Source: Bacteroidota bacterium | Lineage (GTDB): Bacteria > Bacteroidota > Bacteroidia > Chitinophagales > Chitinophagaceae | Assembly (NCBI GenBank): GCA_023430465.1 | Contig: JAEZAM010000074.1 | Span: 1-27,349, forward strand | Reading direction: 5' to 3' | Length of the DNA: 27,349 nt | In this document: piece by piece, positions 14,630-23,270 of the stretch | Position numbering within the stretch: the stretch's first letter is position 1 | Layout: every line of letters begins with the position of its first letter | Notes under the pieces: model-generated | Database searches by the model: none | Told to the model about the DNA's origin: nothing | What the model saw: only the letters and a program-made list of their open reading frames with translations | Made by a program: the position numbers and the translations under genes

Positions 14630-15382
14630 ATGGCAGATGAAAGATTGCAGCACGAAGCTGAAAGTCCCTGGAGTGGTGAACACTATTTCCGCTACGATGA
14701 AGTCCAAAAGCATATACAACCCAATGACCGGGTTTTGGATATTGCCTGTGGTACTGGCTATGGCACACATCGCATCACTCAATACACCACCGGAGAAGTG
14801 ATCGGTGGAGATATCGCTGCAGAAGCTGTCGAGACATGTAAGAAAACCTGGCAGGCACCTAACCTCGATTTCAGGGTATTGGACGGTACCCGTCTTGATT
14901 TTCCCGATGGGTATTTTGACCGCATCGTTTCATTCGAGACCATCGAGCATACAACGGCGTACCGACAGATGATTGCTGAATTTGCACGCGTACTGAAGCC
15001 TTCAGGAACGCTGATCCTTTCTACACCTAACAGCGCCATCACAAGCCCCGATGGCATTGTTCCCAATCCGTATCATACACAGGAATTCCGGCCTGATGAG
15101 TTGAAAGGTATCCTGCAGGAAGCCTTTCCACATGTCGAACTCTATGGTCAGCGATACATCCGGTATAAACAGGGGGGAAAAGGGAACGGTGCAGGTAAGG
15201 TACTGGAGACATTATTTCTGAGTTTTGGCATACGAAAGCTGCCATACAGCCTTCGGTCCGGGGTGATGAAAACGTTGTTCAAACACCCGCTGTACCCCAT
15301 GGGCAGTGATTTTGCGCTGGCATCCGATCCCGCTGTGATTCTGAAAGAATGCCCTGTTCTTTTCGCTGTTTGCAAAAAATAA
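14630..15382 (+). CDS. Class I SAM-dependent methyltransferase
   Basis: A 250-residue soluble methyltransferase. SAM-binding motif I is VLDIACGTGYGT (35-46), followed by an acidic residue in GGDIAAEA and the post-motifs FDRIVSFETIEH and RVLKPSGTLILSTPN. The fold is of the Methyltransf_11/UbiE type. Its position between the secreted hydrolase and a glycosyltransferase suggests O-methylation of a sugar or of the lipid-linked repeat unit. The acceptor cannot be read from the sequence. The ATG lies 29 bases after the previous stop. Confidence 0.88.
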   Translation: MADERLQHEAESPWSGEHYFRYDEVQKHIQPNDRVLDIACGTGYGTHRITQYTTGEVIGGDIAAEAVETCKKTWQAPNLDFRVLDGTRLDFPDGYFDRIVSFETIEHTTAYRQMIAEFARVLKPSGTLILSTPNSAITSPDGIVPNPYHTQEFRPDELKGILQEAFPHVELYGQRYIRYKQGGKGNGAGKVLETLFLSFGIRKLPYSLRSGVMKTLFKHPLYPMGSDFALASDPAVILKECPVLFAVCKK

Positions 15383-15386
15383 TTCA

Positions 15387-16280
15387 ATGAGTTCTTTCGT
15401 CAGTGTTATCATACCGATGTACAATGGAGAGCCCTTTATCCGGCAAACCATTGAATCCATCCAACGCCAGACCCACCAGAACTTCGAGATCATCGTGATG
15501 AATGATGGCTCAAAGGATGATGGTGAAAAAGTGGTCCGGGAAATGCAGCAGCAGGACAGCCGGATCCGTTATCAGTATAAACCCAACAGTGGTGTGTCCG
15601 ATACCCGCAACCAGGGAATCGATCTCGCAAAGGGTGATGTGCTGGCCTTTCTCGACGCAGACGACGTATGGCTTCCCACTAACCTTGAAAAGAAACTCGC
15701 ATCAATGCAGGCGTCTGGAAAAAAATGGGCCTTCAGCCTCCTTGAATACATCGATGAGCATAATGCACAGCTCGAGGTGCCGTTCACGGATTTCCGGCCT
15801 TACAATGTAGTCGATAACCTCCTCCTCTGGGAAGGGGATGTGGTTCCCGGGCCTTGCAGCAATATAATAGTAGATCGCGCCTTTTTTGGCGATACACGTT
15901 TTGATGTTAGTCTTGCATCACCGGCTGACCGCGATATCTGCCTCCAGCTTGGCGTAAAAGGTGAACCGGTCTTTGTCAATGAAAAGCTCTGGCAGTACCG
16001 ACTTCATTCCAAAAGCATGACATCGGTCAACTTCAAAGTGGTAGATGAAATGCTGCGCCTTTATAAAAAAGCCGATGAGAAAAAATGGTTCCGGACCCCG
16101 GCACTCCGGCGCAGAGCCCTGTCCAATGTTAACCTGATCCTCGCCGGTATTTCCTATCGGTTTCCCAGCCAACGCAAGAGAATGCTGGGTTTCCTGTTTC
16201 GCTCATTCATGTACTCACCCATGAATGTGATCAATAAAAAACTCATATCCCGTTTAAAGAATAAAAAACAACAAGTATAA
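15387..16280 (+). CDS. Family 2 glycosyltransferase
   Basis: A 297-residue GT-A fold enzyme that adds one sugar to the growing lipid-linked unit at the cytoplasmic membrane face. Motifs are VSVIIPMYNGEPFIRQTIESI (from residue 6), VMNDGSKDDG (38-46) and FLDADDVWLP (89-97) with the metal-binding DxD. A basic C-terminus (RLKNKKQQV) may help membrane binding. The stop overlaps the next start codon by one base (TAATG). Donor and acceptor are unknown. Confidence 0.92.
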   Translation: MSSFVSVIIPMYNGEPFIRQTIESIQRQTHQNFEIIVMNDGSKDDGEKVVREMQQQDSRIRYQYKPNSGVSDTRNQGIDLAKGDVLAFLDADDVWLPTNLEKKLASMQASGKKWAFSLLEYIDEHNAQLEVPFTDFRPYNVVDNLLLWEGDVVPGPCSNIIVDRAFFGDTRFDVSLASPADRDICLQLGVKGEPVFVNEKLWQYRLHSKSMTSVNFKVVDEMLRLYKKADEKKWFRTPALRRRALSNVNLILAGISYRFPSQRKRMLGFLFRSFMYSPMNVINKKLISRLKNKKQQV

Positions 16281-17203
16281 TGAAAATCCTGATTACCGGT
16301 GGTGCGGGTTTTGTCCCCTCCTCCCTGGCCGATGCACTCCTTACCCGCCCTGATACGGAGATCGTACTGGTCGATAATTTCCTCACCGGCCGCAAAGAGA
16401 ATATTCCACAGCACGACCGTTGTCATTTCATTAAAGGAGATGTGAACAGGTATGATGATATCTGCCCGATTTTTCTTGCATTCCGCTTTGACTATGTGTT
16501 TCATTATGCAGCCGTCGTTGGGGTAAAGCGCACCCTGGAAAATCCTGTTATGGTGCTTGAAGACATGCAGGGCATCCGTAATGTGCTTCATCTGTCTAAG
16601 AGCACCGGTGTTAAGCGTGTTTTCTTTTCATCATCCTCCGAAGTGTATGGGGAGCCGGTGCACCTGCCCCAACATGAACACACCACACCACTCAACTCCC
16701 GCCTTCCTTATGCTGTGGTAAAAAATGTTGGTGAATCATTTTGCCGGTCATTCCAGCAGGAATTCAACCTGAACTTCACCCTTTTCCGTTTCTTCAATAC
16801 ATATGGTCCGAAACAAAGTCCTGACTTCGTGATCACCCGTTTCATCAACGCGGCGATGGAAAACAAGGATATTACCGTTTATGGAGACGGACAACAGACG
16901 CGCACTTTCTGTTACATCGATGATAATACCGAGGCTTGCATAAACGCACTGACGAACGATCTTTTTGTAAATGATGTGGTGAATGTTGGAAATGATAAGG
17001 CCATCACTGTACTCGAGCTCGCAGAGACGATCATTCGCCTAACGGGTTCCAAATCAAAGATCGTTCACCTGCCGCCACTGCCGGAAGGAGATATGACACG
17101 CCGCCAGCCCGATATCAGCAGCATGAAGCAACTGTTGAAACGCGATTTTACCTCACTGGAAGACGGACTCACAAAAATTATCAACCTGAAAAAAAATAGC
17201 TGA
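16280..17203 (+). CDS. Extended SDR nucleotide-sugar epimerase/dehydratase with altered glycine motif
   Basis: A 307-residue member of the NAD-dependent epimerase/dehydratase family. The active site is intact: SSSSEVYG (117-124) and Tyr144/Lys148 in RLPYAVVK. The nucleotide-binding loop, however, reads GGAGFVPSS (7-15), with Pro13 where the third Gly of GxxGxxG is usual; the codon is ccc. The C-terminal sugar-binding half (FRFFNTYGPKQSPDFVITRF, TRTFCYIDDN) looks normal. It is most like UDP-hexose epimerases or the UDP-glucuronate decarboxylase group, but the product cannot be named. It overlaps its neighbours by one base on both sides and is followed by galE, so it probably acts on a different sugar from GalE. 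Confidence 0.82.
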   Translation: MKILITGGAGFVPSSLADALLTRPDTEIVLVDNFLTGRKENIPQHDRCHFIKGDVNRYDDICPIFLAFRFDYVFHYAAVVGVKRTLENPVMVLEDMQGIRNVLHLSKSTGVKRVFFSSSSEVYGEPVHLPQHEHTTPLNSRLPYAVVKNVGESFCRSFQQEFNLNFTLFRFFNTYGPKQSPDFVITRFINAAMENKDITVYGDGQQTRTFCYIDDNTEACINALTNDLFVNDVVNVGNDKAITVLELAETIIRLTGSKSKIVHLPPLPEGDMTRRQPDISSMKQLLKRDFTSLEDGLTKIINLKKNS

Positions 17204-18228
17204 TGACGATTCTTGTAACCGGAGGTTGCGGATATATCGGATCACATACCCTGGTAGACCTGCTGGAAAATGGGTATGATGTAGTTTCCATTGATAATAA
17301 TTCCCGCTCCACACTTCAGTTGCTAAGGGGTGTAGAACGGATCACCGGGAAGGAAATCATCAATTATACCATCGACATTTGTGATCACGCTGCGCTTCGT
17401 GAGGTTTTTTCAAAACACAAATTTGACGGCATCATTCATTTTGCCGCCTATAAATCGGTGGATGAATCAGTGCGTGAACCGCTGCTTTATTTTCAGAATA
17501 ACCTTGTATCGCAGATCAACATGCTCCGCTGCTGCGAAGAATTTGGGATCAAAAATTTTGTGTTCTCATCCTCCTGCAGTGTGTATGGAAATGCAGAAAA
17601 GATTCCGGTTACGGAACTTACCGTTCTGAACGAAGCCCAGTCTCCCTACGGCAGATCCAAACAGATCGGCGAGGATATGATCCGGGATATAGCAAAGACG
17701 GGTAAGACGAGGTTTATCCTCCTGCGTTATTTCAACCCGGCAGGCTCACACCCTTCGGGTGAGATCGGCGAGATCCCCCATGGCCGGCCATCCAACCTGG
17801 TGCCTGCCATCACACAATTTGCTGCCGGCAAGCTCCCGGGCTTACAGGTGTTCGGAACCGACTATGACACAAGAGACGGATCCTGTGTTCGGGACTTTGT
17901 TCACGTAAGTGATATAGCCCATGCTCATACGCTGGCGCTGGACTTCCTTGCGCGGAATACCGAACAGGAGTTCTGCGAAATATATAACCTGGGCACTGGC
18001 AATGGCATCACCGTGCTGGAGACCATCAAAGCGTTTGAAGAGGTGAGTGGTGAAAAACTAGGGTATAAAGTCGCGGACAGAAGACCCGGAGACGTAGTGG
18101 CGATATATGCAGATAACAAAAAGGCTACCGATACCCTCCGGTGGCAACCTCGCTATGATCTCAGGGATATCATGCGCACAGCCTGGGATTGGGAAAAAAA
18201 GATGGCCATTGCAACGGCCACTCAATAA
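17203..18228 (+). CDS. galE: UDP-glucose 4-epimerase
   Basis: A 341-residue GalE that interconverts UDP-glucose and UDP-galactose. It has GGCGYIGSH (7-15), IHFAAYKSVDESV, FSSSCSVYG (121-129), Tyr149/Lys153 in SPYGRSK, and the GalE-type block ILLRYFNPAGSHPSGEIGEIP followed by RDGSCVRDFVHVSDIA. Length and motif order are those of true GalE. The ATG overlaps the stop of the preceding SDR gene by one base. It is the last gene before a 122-base gap with a promoter-like element, so it probably ends the first transcription block. Confidence 0.93.
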   Translation: MTILVTGGCGYIGSHTLVDLLENGYDVVSIDNNSRSTLQLLRGVERITGKEIINYTIDICDHAALREVFSKHKFDGIIHFAAYKSVDESVREPLLYFQNNLVSQINMLRCCEEFGIKNFVFSSSCSVYGNAEKIPVTELTVLNEAQSPYGRSKQIGEDMIRDIAKTGKTRFILLRYFNPAGSHPSGEIGEIPHGRPSNLVPAITQFAAGKLPGLQVFGTDYDTRDGSCVRDFVHVSDIAHAHTLALDFLARNTEQEFCEIYNLGTGNGITVLETIKAFEEVSGEKLGYKVADRRPGDVVAIYADNKKATDTLRWQPRYDLRDIMRTAWDWEKKMAIATATQ

Positions 18229-18290
18229 ATCGACACATATTTCGTTTAATGTATAAGTGTATAAGGCCCAATATCCAAAATAAAAAGTTT

Positions 18291-18299
18291 TACCTTTGC
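18291..18299 (+). promoter_or_regulatory. Promoter -7 element for the second gene block
   Basis: tacctttgc fits TAnnTTTG exactly, 52 bases before the ATG at 18351, in the largest gap of the locus. The -33 region has no clear TTG at the expected spacing. No intrinsic terminator is visible between galE and this element, so it probably adds to, rather than replaces, readthrough from upstream. Confidence 0.5.
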
Positions 18300-18350
18300 A
18301 GCTCGGGAAGACGTTGGGTCTGCCGGTGAAACCAACCTTAAAGAAAAACT

Positions 18351-19256
18351 ATGAACCAACCGTGGCGAACTATATTTCATATACTATTCGTCAGTCTTAG
18401 CCTGTTTTTATTCATCTGCTTTGCATGGTACGTAAAAGGATCTTTCACCCGACCCGCATTTGACAATGCCATCGGTGAACGGATCGAGGGAGAAGCTTTT
18501 GATTCCACTTTTCTTCGCTTAAATACTATGGACAAGCTGAGTGCCTACTGCGATAGTGTAGTGGCCGCCAGCAACGAAACAAAGATCTTCCCGGACGTGG
18601 TGTCTGATGTGATCAGGCAAAAATTCTATCACGGCTACTCGTATTATACAAAAGAAAATAACCTGCTCGCCGTACTCGGTGAGAACATAGTTGGCAACGC
18701 CGCCGCGGCAATTGTCCTGCCTGATGATATTGTGAAATATCCTTACGCAGCCTGCAGCCAGCAAAGTATCGTAGGTATGGAACTGTTTCGGCGCAAGGGG
18801 TATGATGTGCGCAAAGTGGCGATGTATGATTCACTCGAATTTGGTGGTCATTTCACCTATGAAGTGTACTACGACGGATCCTGGCATTATTTCGATACCA
18901 ACCAGGAACCGGACAGAACCATATTGAAAAAATACCGTTATCCATCGGTGGCCTTTCTTGCCAAGCACCCTTATATCGTCGCACAGGCTTACCGGATGCG
19001 CAAGCATCCTGACAGCTTCGAGCGCCTTGTATTGAATTTTAAGGTCGGCAAGATCAACAAAGAGCCGGCACCAAACGCCCGCCTCTACCAGCAGGTCACC
19101 AAATTCTTTAATGTATTCGGATGGCTGGTCGTGCTGGCGATTTACGGTGGATTTATCTTATGGTCAAGAAAGAAGGTTGCAAAAAAACAGGTTCGCGCTG
19201 CAGCCCGCGCTGAAGGACGCCTTAAGGCTATCCAGACGGCCGATGCAGTATCATAG
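18351..19256 (+). CDS. Membrane-anchored transglutaminase-like (Cys-His-Asp) protein
   Basis: A 301-residue protein with an N-terminal membrane segment (about 8-28), a soluble domain of about 225 residues, a second membrane segment (about 255-271) and a strongly basic tail (RKKVAKKQVRAAARAEGR). The positive-inside rule puts the soluble domain in the periplasm. It contains an apparent transglutaminase-fold triad: Cys135 in YAACSQQS, His167 in GGHFTYEVYYDGSWHYFDTN and Asp182 in the same block, with the usual H-x-x-x-EV-x-x-x-G-x-W spacing. Bacterial proteins of this fold are proteases, peptidases, amidases or transferases. It leads the second gene block, 22 bases before an AsnB-like gene. The substrate is unknown; a role in modifying polymer or assembly proteins is inference. 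Confidence 0.7.
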   Translation: MNQPWRTIFHILFVSLSLFLFICFAWYVKGSFTRPAFDNAIGERIEGEAFDSTFLRLNTMDKLSAYCDSVVAASNETKIFPDVVSDVIRQKFYHGYSYYTKENNLLAVLGENIVGNAAAAIVLPDDIVKYPYAACSQQSIVGMELFRRKGYDVRKVAMYDSLEFGGHFTYEVYYDGSWHYFDTNQEPDRTILKKYRYPSVAFLAKHPYIVAQAYRMRKHPDSFERLVLNFKVGKINKEPAPNARLYQQVTKFFNVFGWLVVLAIYGGFILWSRKKVAKKQVRAAARAEGRLKAIQTADAVS

Positions 19257-19278
19257 CCATTTTCCCCAATAAACTATT

Positions 19279-21108
19279 ATGTGCGGATTAGCAGGATTTA
19301 TCAGTAAAAACCTGGGTGAACCCGATTTGCTGGGCATGACGGCCTGCATGCAACATCGTGGGCCTGATGCCGGCGGTCATTACTTTGATGCGGCTACTGG
19401 CCTGGGATTGGGTCACCGCCGGCTTAGCATTCTTGATCTTTCCGAAGCGGGGAATCAGCCATTTTACTCCGCCAGCGGGCGGTATGTGATGATCTATAAT
19501 GGCGAAGTCTATAATTTCCGTGAGATCGCCAGCAAATACAAGATCCGGACACGCACATCTTCCGATACCGAGGTGATCATTGAATCATTTGCTTCACATG
19601 GTATCGACGCTATCCGCGAGCTCAATGGCATGTTCAGCATCGTCATCTGGGACAAGCAGGATCAACGGCTCTGGCTTTTCCGTGACCGGGTTGGCATCAA
19701 ACCCTTGTATTATCACTACCGCGAGGGTATGTTTGGATTTTCCTCAGAACTCAAGTCACTTTTCACCTTACCGATCCCGAAAGAGATCAACACCCAATCT
19801 GTCATAAACTTTCTTCATCTGGGATATATCCCGGGCGAAGAAACAATTTACACCAGTTGCCGTAAGCTGAAGCCTGGTCACTATGCCAGCATCGATGCCA
19901 ACGGGCTGGTAGTCGCCCCCTGGTGGAGACTGGAAGAAAAATTAAAGCCTGCCGTGATCAGCGACGAAAAACAGGCCTTCGATGAACTTGACAGTCTTGT
20001 CCGCAGCAGCGTAGAGTATTGTATGATCGCTGATGTACCAGTCGGGATCTTTTTAAGCGGGGGAGTGGATTCGAGTCTTGTGGCCGCTACCGCACAATCA
20101 GTTTCGTCTCTGCCGGTAAAGACATTCTCCATAGCGTTTGAAGAAGCAAAATTCAATGAATCAAAATATGCCCGCCAGGTAGCGGATCATATCGGTTCCA
20201 ACCATCACGAATTTACCGTAACAGAGAAATCTGCTGTTGATCTGGTAAACGGTCTTTTAGATGTATATGATGAGCCTTATGCGGATTCGTCGGCCATACC
20301 TACCATGATGGTGTCGAAACTGGCGCGCCAGGAAGTTACTGTGGCACTATCAGGCGATGGTGGTGATGAATTGTTCATGGGTTATGGTTTCTACTATTGG
20401 GCCCGGCGGCTGCAGCATCCAATGACGCGACTCTTACGCAGCCCCCTGGCTGCATCGTTAAAGATGTCAGGCAAGGACAGGCTGGTCCGCGGTGCCGGCA
20501 TGTTCGAGTACCCTGCAGATGCACGCAAGAGCCATATATTTTCACAGGAGCAATATTATTTCACCGAAAAGGAAATAGATGCGTTGGTAAAAACGAAGGG
20601 CCGGGTCAGGATGGATCAAACCGTGCAAAGCCCACGCAGACTCAGTTGGGCGGAAGAGCAGAGCTTTTTTGATATAAAAAATTACCTCCCCGAGGAATTG
20701 CTCGTCAAGACAGACCGGGCTTCCATGAAACATTCGCTGGAGGTTCGGGTCCCGTTACTGGATCATCGTCTTGTGGAGTTTGCCATCAATCTCGACGAGA
20801 ATCTCAAACTCAGGAAGAATACGGGCAAGTATCTGCTGAAGGAGGTTCTATACAAATACGTTCCCCGCCAAATCTTTGACCGGCCGAAATGGGGCTTTGC
20901 CGTACCATTATCGGGCTGGTTGAAGAATGACCTCCGCTATCTTTTTGATAAATATCTCAATGACCAGGTGGTGGAAGAATGCGGGCTGGTGGAAGTACAG
21001 GGTGTACGTGCGCTGAAAGAGAAATATTTTGGTGGCCGTGACTTTCTCTATACGAGGCTGTGGGCACTCATCGTATTGCATAAATGGTTTTTAGAAAAGC
21101 ACCGCTAA
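19279..21108 (+). CDS. AsnB-like glutamine-dependent amidotransferase
   Basis: A complete 609-residue class II amidotransferase of the asparagine synthase family. Cys2 is the glutaminase nucleophile (MCGLAGF); HRRLSI (46-51), NGEVYN and SSDTE complete the glutamine site. The synthetase half has the ATP-binding loop SGGVDSS (260-266), SGDGGDE (358-364) and a C-terminal RPKWGFAVPLSGW. It could make asparagine, but polysaccharide loci often carry such genes, and in some O-antigen loci the homologue (WbpS) is proposed to amidate uronic acid sugars. A second copy lies 4.6 kb downstream. No UDP-sugar dehydrogenase making uronates is seen here, so the target is open. Confidence 0.9.
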   Translation: MCGLAGFISKNLGEPDLLGMTACMQHRGPDAGGHYFDAATGLGLGHRRLSILDLSEAGNQPFYSASGRYVMIYNGEVYNFREIASKYKIRTRTSSDTEVIIESFASHGIDAIRELNGMFSIVIWDKQDQRLWLFRDRVGIKPLYYHYREGMFGFSSELKSLFTLPIPKEINTQSVINFLHLGYIPGEETIYTSCRKLKPGHYASIDANGLVVAPWWRLEEKLKPAVISDEKQAFDELDSLVRSSVEYCMIADVPVGIFLSGGVDSSLVAATAQSVSSLPVKTFSIAFEEAKFNESKYARQVADHIGSNHHEFTVTEKSAVDLVNGLLDVYDEPYADSSAIPTMMVSKLARQEVTVALSGDGGDELFMGYGFYYWARRLQHPMTRLLRSPLAASLKMSGKDRLVRGAGMFEYPADARKSHIFSQEQYYFTEKEIDALVKTKGRVRMDQTVQSPRRLSWAEEQSFFDIKNYLPEELLVKTDRASMKHSLEVRVPLLDHRLVEFAINLDENLKLRKNTGKYLLKEVLYKYVPRQIFDRPKWGFAVPLSGWLKNDLRYLFDKYLNDQVVEECGLVEVQGVRALKEKYFGGRDFLYTRLWALIVLHKWFLEKHR

Positions 21109-21123
21109 CTGGTGCATTCAACT

Positions 21124-22350
21124 ATGGCTGAAAAGAACGTACTCTATATATCTTATGATGGAATGACCGACCCGCTTGGTCAGTCACAGGTAATCCCCTA
21201 TATACAGGGGCTGACAAAGGCCGGCTACCGCTTTACCATACTAAGCTTTGAAAAAAAAGAGCGTTTCCTCCGCAACGGTGCTGCCATACGGGCATTGCTC
21301 GATGCGTCTGGCATATCCTGGGAGCCACAGTTGTTTTCTACCAGGCCGCCTGTTCTTTCCAAGATCTACGATGTCTGGAAAATGAAGCGGGCTGTGGCAA
21401 AACTGCATCGCCAAAAGAAATTCAGCCTCGTGCATTGCCGTAGCTATATCCCCGCATCTGCAGGCCTGGAATTGTATCGGAAGACCTGCGTTCCGTTTCT
21501 ATTTGACATGCGCGGCTTTTGGGTGGATGAACGGGTGGACAATGGTCAATGGGATCTCTCAAAGCCCTTGTTCAAACGAGCGTACTCAATCTATAAAAAA
21601 AAGGAAAAAGAATACCTCAATGCAGCGGGACATATTATTTCCCTGACATACAAGGGTCGTGACGAGCTTGTTGCCAACTACCGGGTTCCCGCAAATAAAA
21701 TAACAGTCATCCCATGTTGTGCTGATCTTGAGCATTTCGATTACCAGAAGATAAATGCCGGGCAACAACAGGTAATCAGGCAACAGCTTGGCATCAGCAC
21801 GAACGACCGGATCATCACTTACCTGGGATCGCTGGGTGGATGGTATCTTACCGGGGAAATGCTTGATTTTTTCCGTGTTATGAAGGCAAAACTGCCGGCT
21901 GCACGCATGCTCTTTATTACCCATGACCCGAAGGAAAAGATCCTCGCTGCCGCGGCTGAGCGAGGCATCCAGGCGGCAGATATCATCGTTCAGCCCGCTG
22001 GAAGGAATGAAGTTCCCGGTTTCCTGTCAGTAAGCGACTGGAGTCTTTTTTTTATCAAAGATGCCTATTCAAAAAAAGCATCTTCCCCTACCAAGCAGGC
22101 CGAGATCATGGCCATGGGTATACCGCTTGTCTGTAACGATATCGGTGATACGGGGCTGGTCATCCGCGAGAGCAACGCAGGTGTTGTCGTGGATGAACTC
22201 AATGACCAGGCCTATGCCCGTGCCTGCGATCAGTTAGACCGGTTGCTCACCATACCAAAGGAGAGCATCCGCGCGGCGGCGAGAAAATATTATGACCTCA
22301 ATACCGGGCTCAATGAGTTCCGCACCGTATACGATAAACTAACTAAATAA
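21124..22350 (+). CDS. GT4-type glycosyltransferase
   Basis: A 408-residue GT-B fold enzyme. The N-terminal block LYISYDGMTDPLGQSQVIPY is a recognisable signature of one family 4 group in capsule loci, and the C-terminal donor domain has VIPCCADLEHFD, ITYLGSLGGWY and the EX7E-like region PTKQAEIMAMGIPLVCNDIGDTG. It acts on the cytoplasmic side of the membrane to extend the repeat unit. An ATG at 21124 is preferred; a GTG at 21112 would add four residues and leave 3 bases after the preceding stop. The sugar transferred is unknown. Confidence 0.9.
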   Translation: MAEKNVLYISYDGMTDPLGQSQVIPYIQGLTKAGYRFTILSFEKKERFLRNGAAIRALLDASGISWEPQLFSTRPPVLSKIYDVWKMKRAVAKLHRQKKFSLVHCRSYIPASAGLELYRKTCVPFLFDMRGFWVDERVDNGQWDLSKPLFKRAYSIYKKKEKEYLNAAGHIISLTYKGRDELVANYRVPANKITVIPCCADLEHFDYQKINAGQQQVIRQQLGISTNDRIITYLGSLGGWYLTGEMLDFFRVMKAKLPAARMLFITHDPKEKILAAAAERGIQAADIIVQPAGRNEVPGFLSVSDWSLFFIKDAYSKKASSPTKQAEIMAMGIPLVCNDIGDTGLVIRESNAGVVVDELNDQAYARACDQLDRLLTIPKESIRAAARKYYDLNTGLNEFRTVYDKLTK

Positions 22351-22365
22351 AATAACAGCATTATA

Positions 22366-23268
22366 ATGATCAAAGAATCTGTTCCGGCATCAAAGACCAT
22401 TCAGAAAGGCAACAAGACCATTAGCTGCTATGATGACCTGGGAAAGAATATCGATGAAGTGACCGTAAAATCATTTGGCGAAGAATGGAAAGCTTTCAAT
22501 GAATTCCGCGACGAAGAAATAACGCGGATCGGTGATAGCTACTTTGATGTGGTTACCCCGGATATGACAGGGAGCGACAAGATCGCTGCTGACTTTGGTT
22601 GTGGTACCGGTCGCTGGACAAAATATTTTGCACCCCGCGTTGGCGCCATCGCCGCCATCGATCCCAGCGATGCAATTTTTACCGCTGCCGGCGTTTTGGA
22701 AAATGTACCCAACGCGAAGTTGTATAAGGCGTCTATAGATAACCTGCCATTTCAAGACAATTACTTCGATTTTGGCTTCAGCCTCGGCGTACTGCATCAT
22801 ATTCCTGATACACAAAATGCCATGAATTCCTGTATCCGGAAAATCAAGCCCGGCGGTAATTTTCTGGTGTACCTGTACTACAGCCTGGACAACCGTTCCG
22901 CTGCCTTCCGCTTTCTTTTCTGGCTATCCAACCTGATACGGCTGGTTGTTTCAAAACTTCCATCCGGCTTAAAAAAGTTCGTGTGCGACGTGCTTGCTGT
23001 TGTATTGTATATGCCTTTCGTTTTATTTTGCCGCTTCCTCAAATTACTGGGAGCGCCACAACGGATCAGGGGAAAGGTGCCACTGCAGATATATGAAGAT
23101 GCGTCATTTTATATCATTCGGAATGACTCGCTTGACCGGTTTGGAACACCGCTGGAACAACGATTCAGCCGGGCACAGATCATCCGCATGATGGAGCAGT
23201 CGGGTCTCACTGACATTCGTTGCTCCGAAAATCAACCTTACTGGCACGCCATCGGCACAAAAAAATAA
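22366..23268 (+). CDS. SAM-dependent methyltransferase with hydrophobic C-terminal insert
   Basis: A 300-residue methyltransferase with motif I ADFGCGTGRWT (75-85), an acidic IDPSDA (98-103), LPFQDNYFDFGFSLGVLHHI and IRKIKPGGNFLVYLYY. Beyond the catalytic core it contains two long hydrophobic stretches (about 180-196 and 205-228), which could sit in or on the membrane near a lipid-linked substrate, followed by a short soluble tail (FSRAQIIRMMEQSGLTDIRC). It is not obviously a paralogue of the methyltransferase at 14630. Likely role: methylation of a sugar residue in the repeat unit; the acceptor is unknown. It starts 15 bases after the glycosyltransferase. Confidence 0.85.
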   Translation: MIKESVPASKTIQKGNKTISCYDDLGKNIDEVTVKSFGEEWKAFNEFRDEEITRIGDSYFDVVTPDMTGSDKIAADFGCGTGRWTKYFAPRVGAIAAIDPSDAIFTAAGVLENVPNAKLYKASIDNLPFQDNYFDFGFSLGVLHHIPDTQNAMNSCIRKIKPGGNFLVYLYYSLDNRSAAFRFLFWLSNLIRLVVSKLPSGLKKFVCDVLAVVLYMPFVLFCRFLKLLGAPQRIRGKVPLQIYEDASFYIIRNDSLDRFGTPLEQRFSRAQIIRMMEQSGLTDIRCSENQPYWHAIGTKK

Positions 23269-23270
23269 AA

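Noticed and set aside
18203..18220. Inverted repeat tggcc/ggcca near the end of galE as a terminator
   Set aside because: It lies inside the coding region, has only 5 bp of stem and is not followed by a T-tract.
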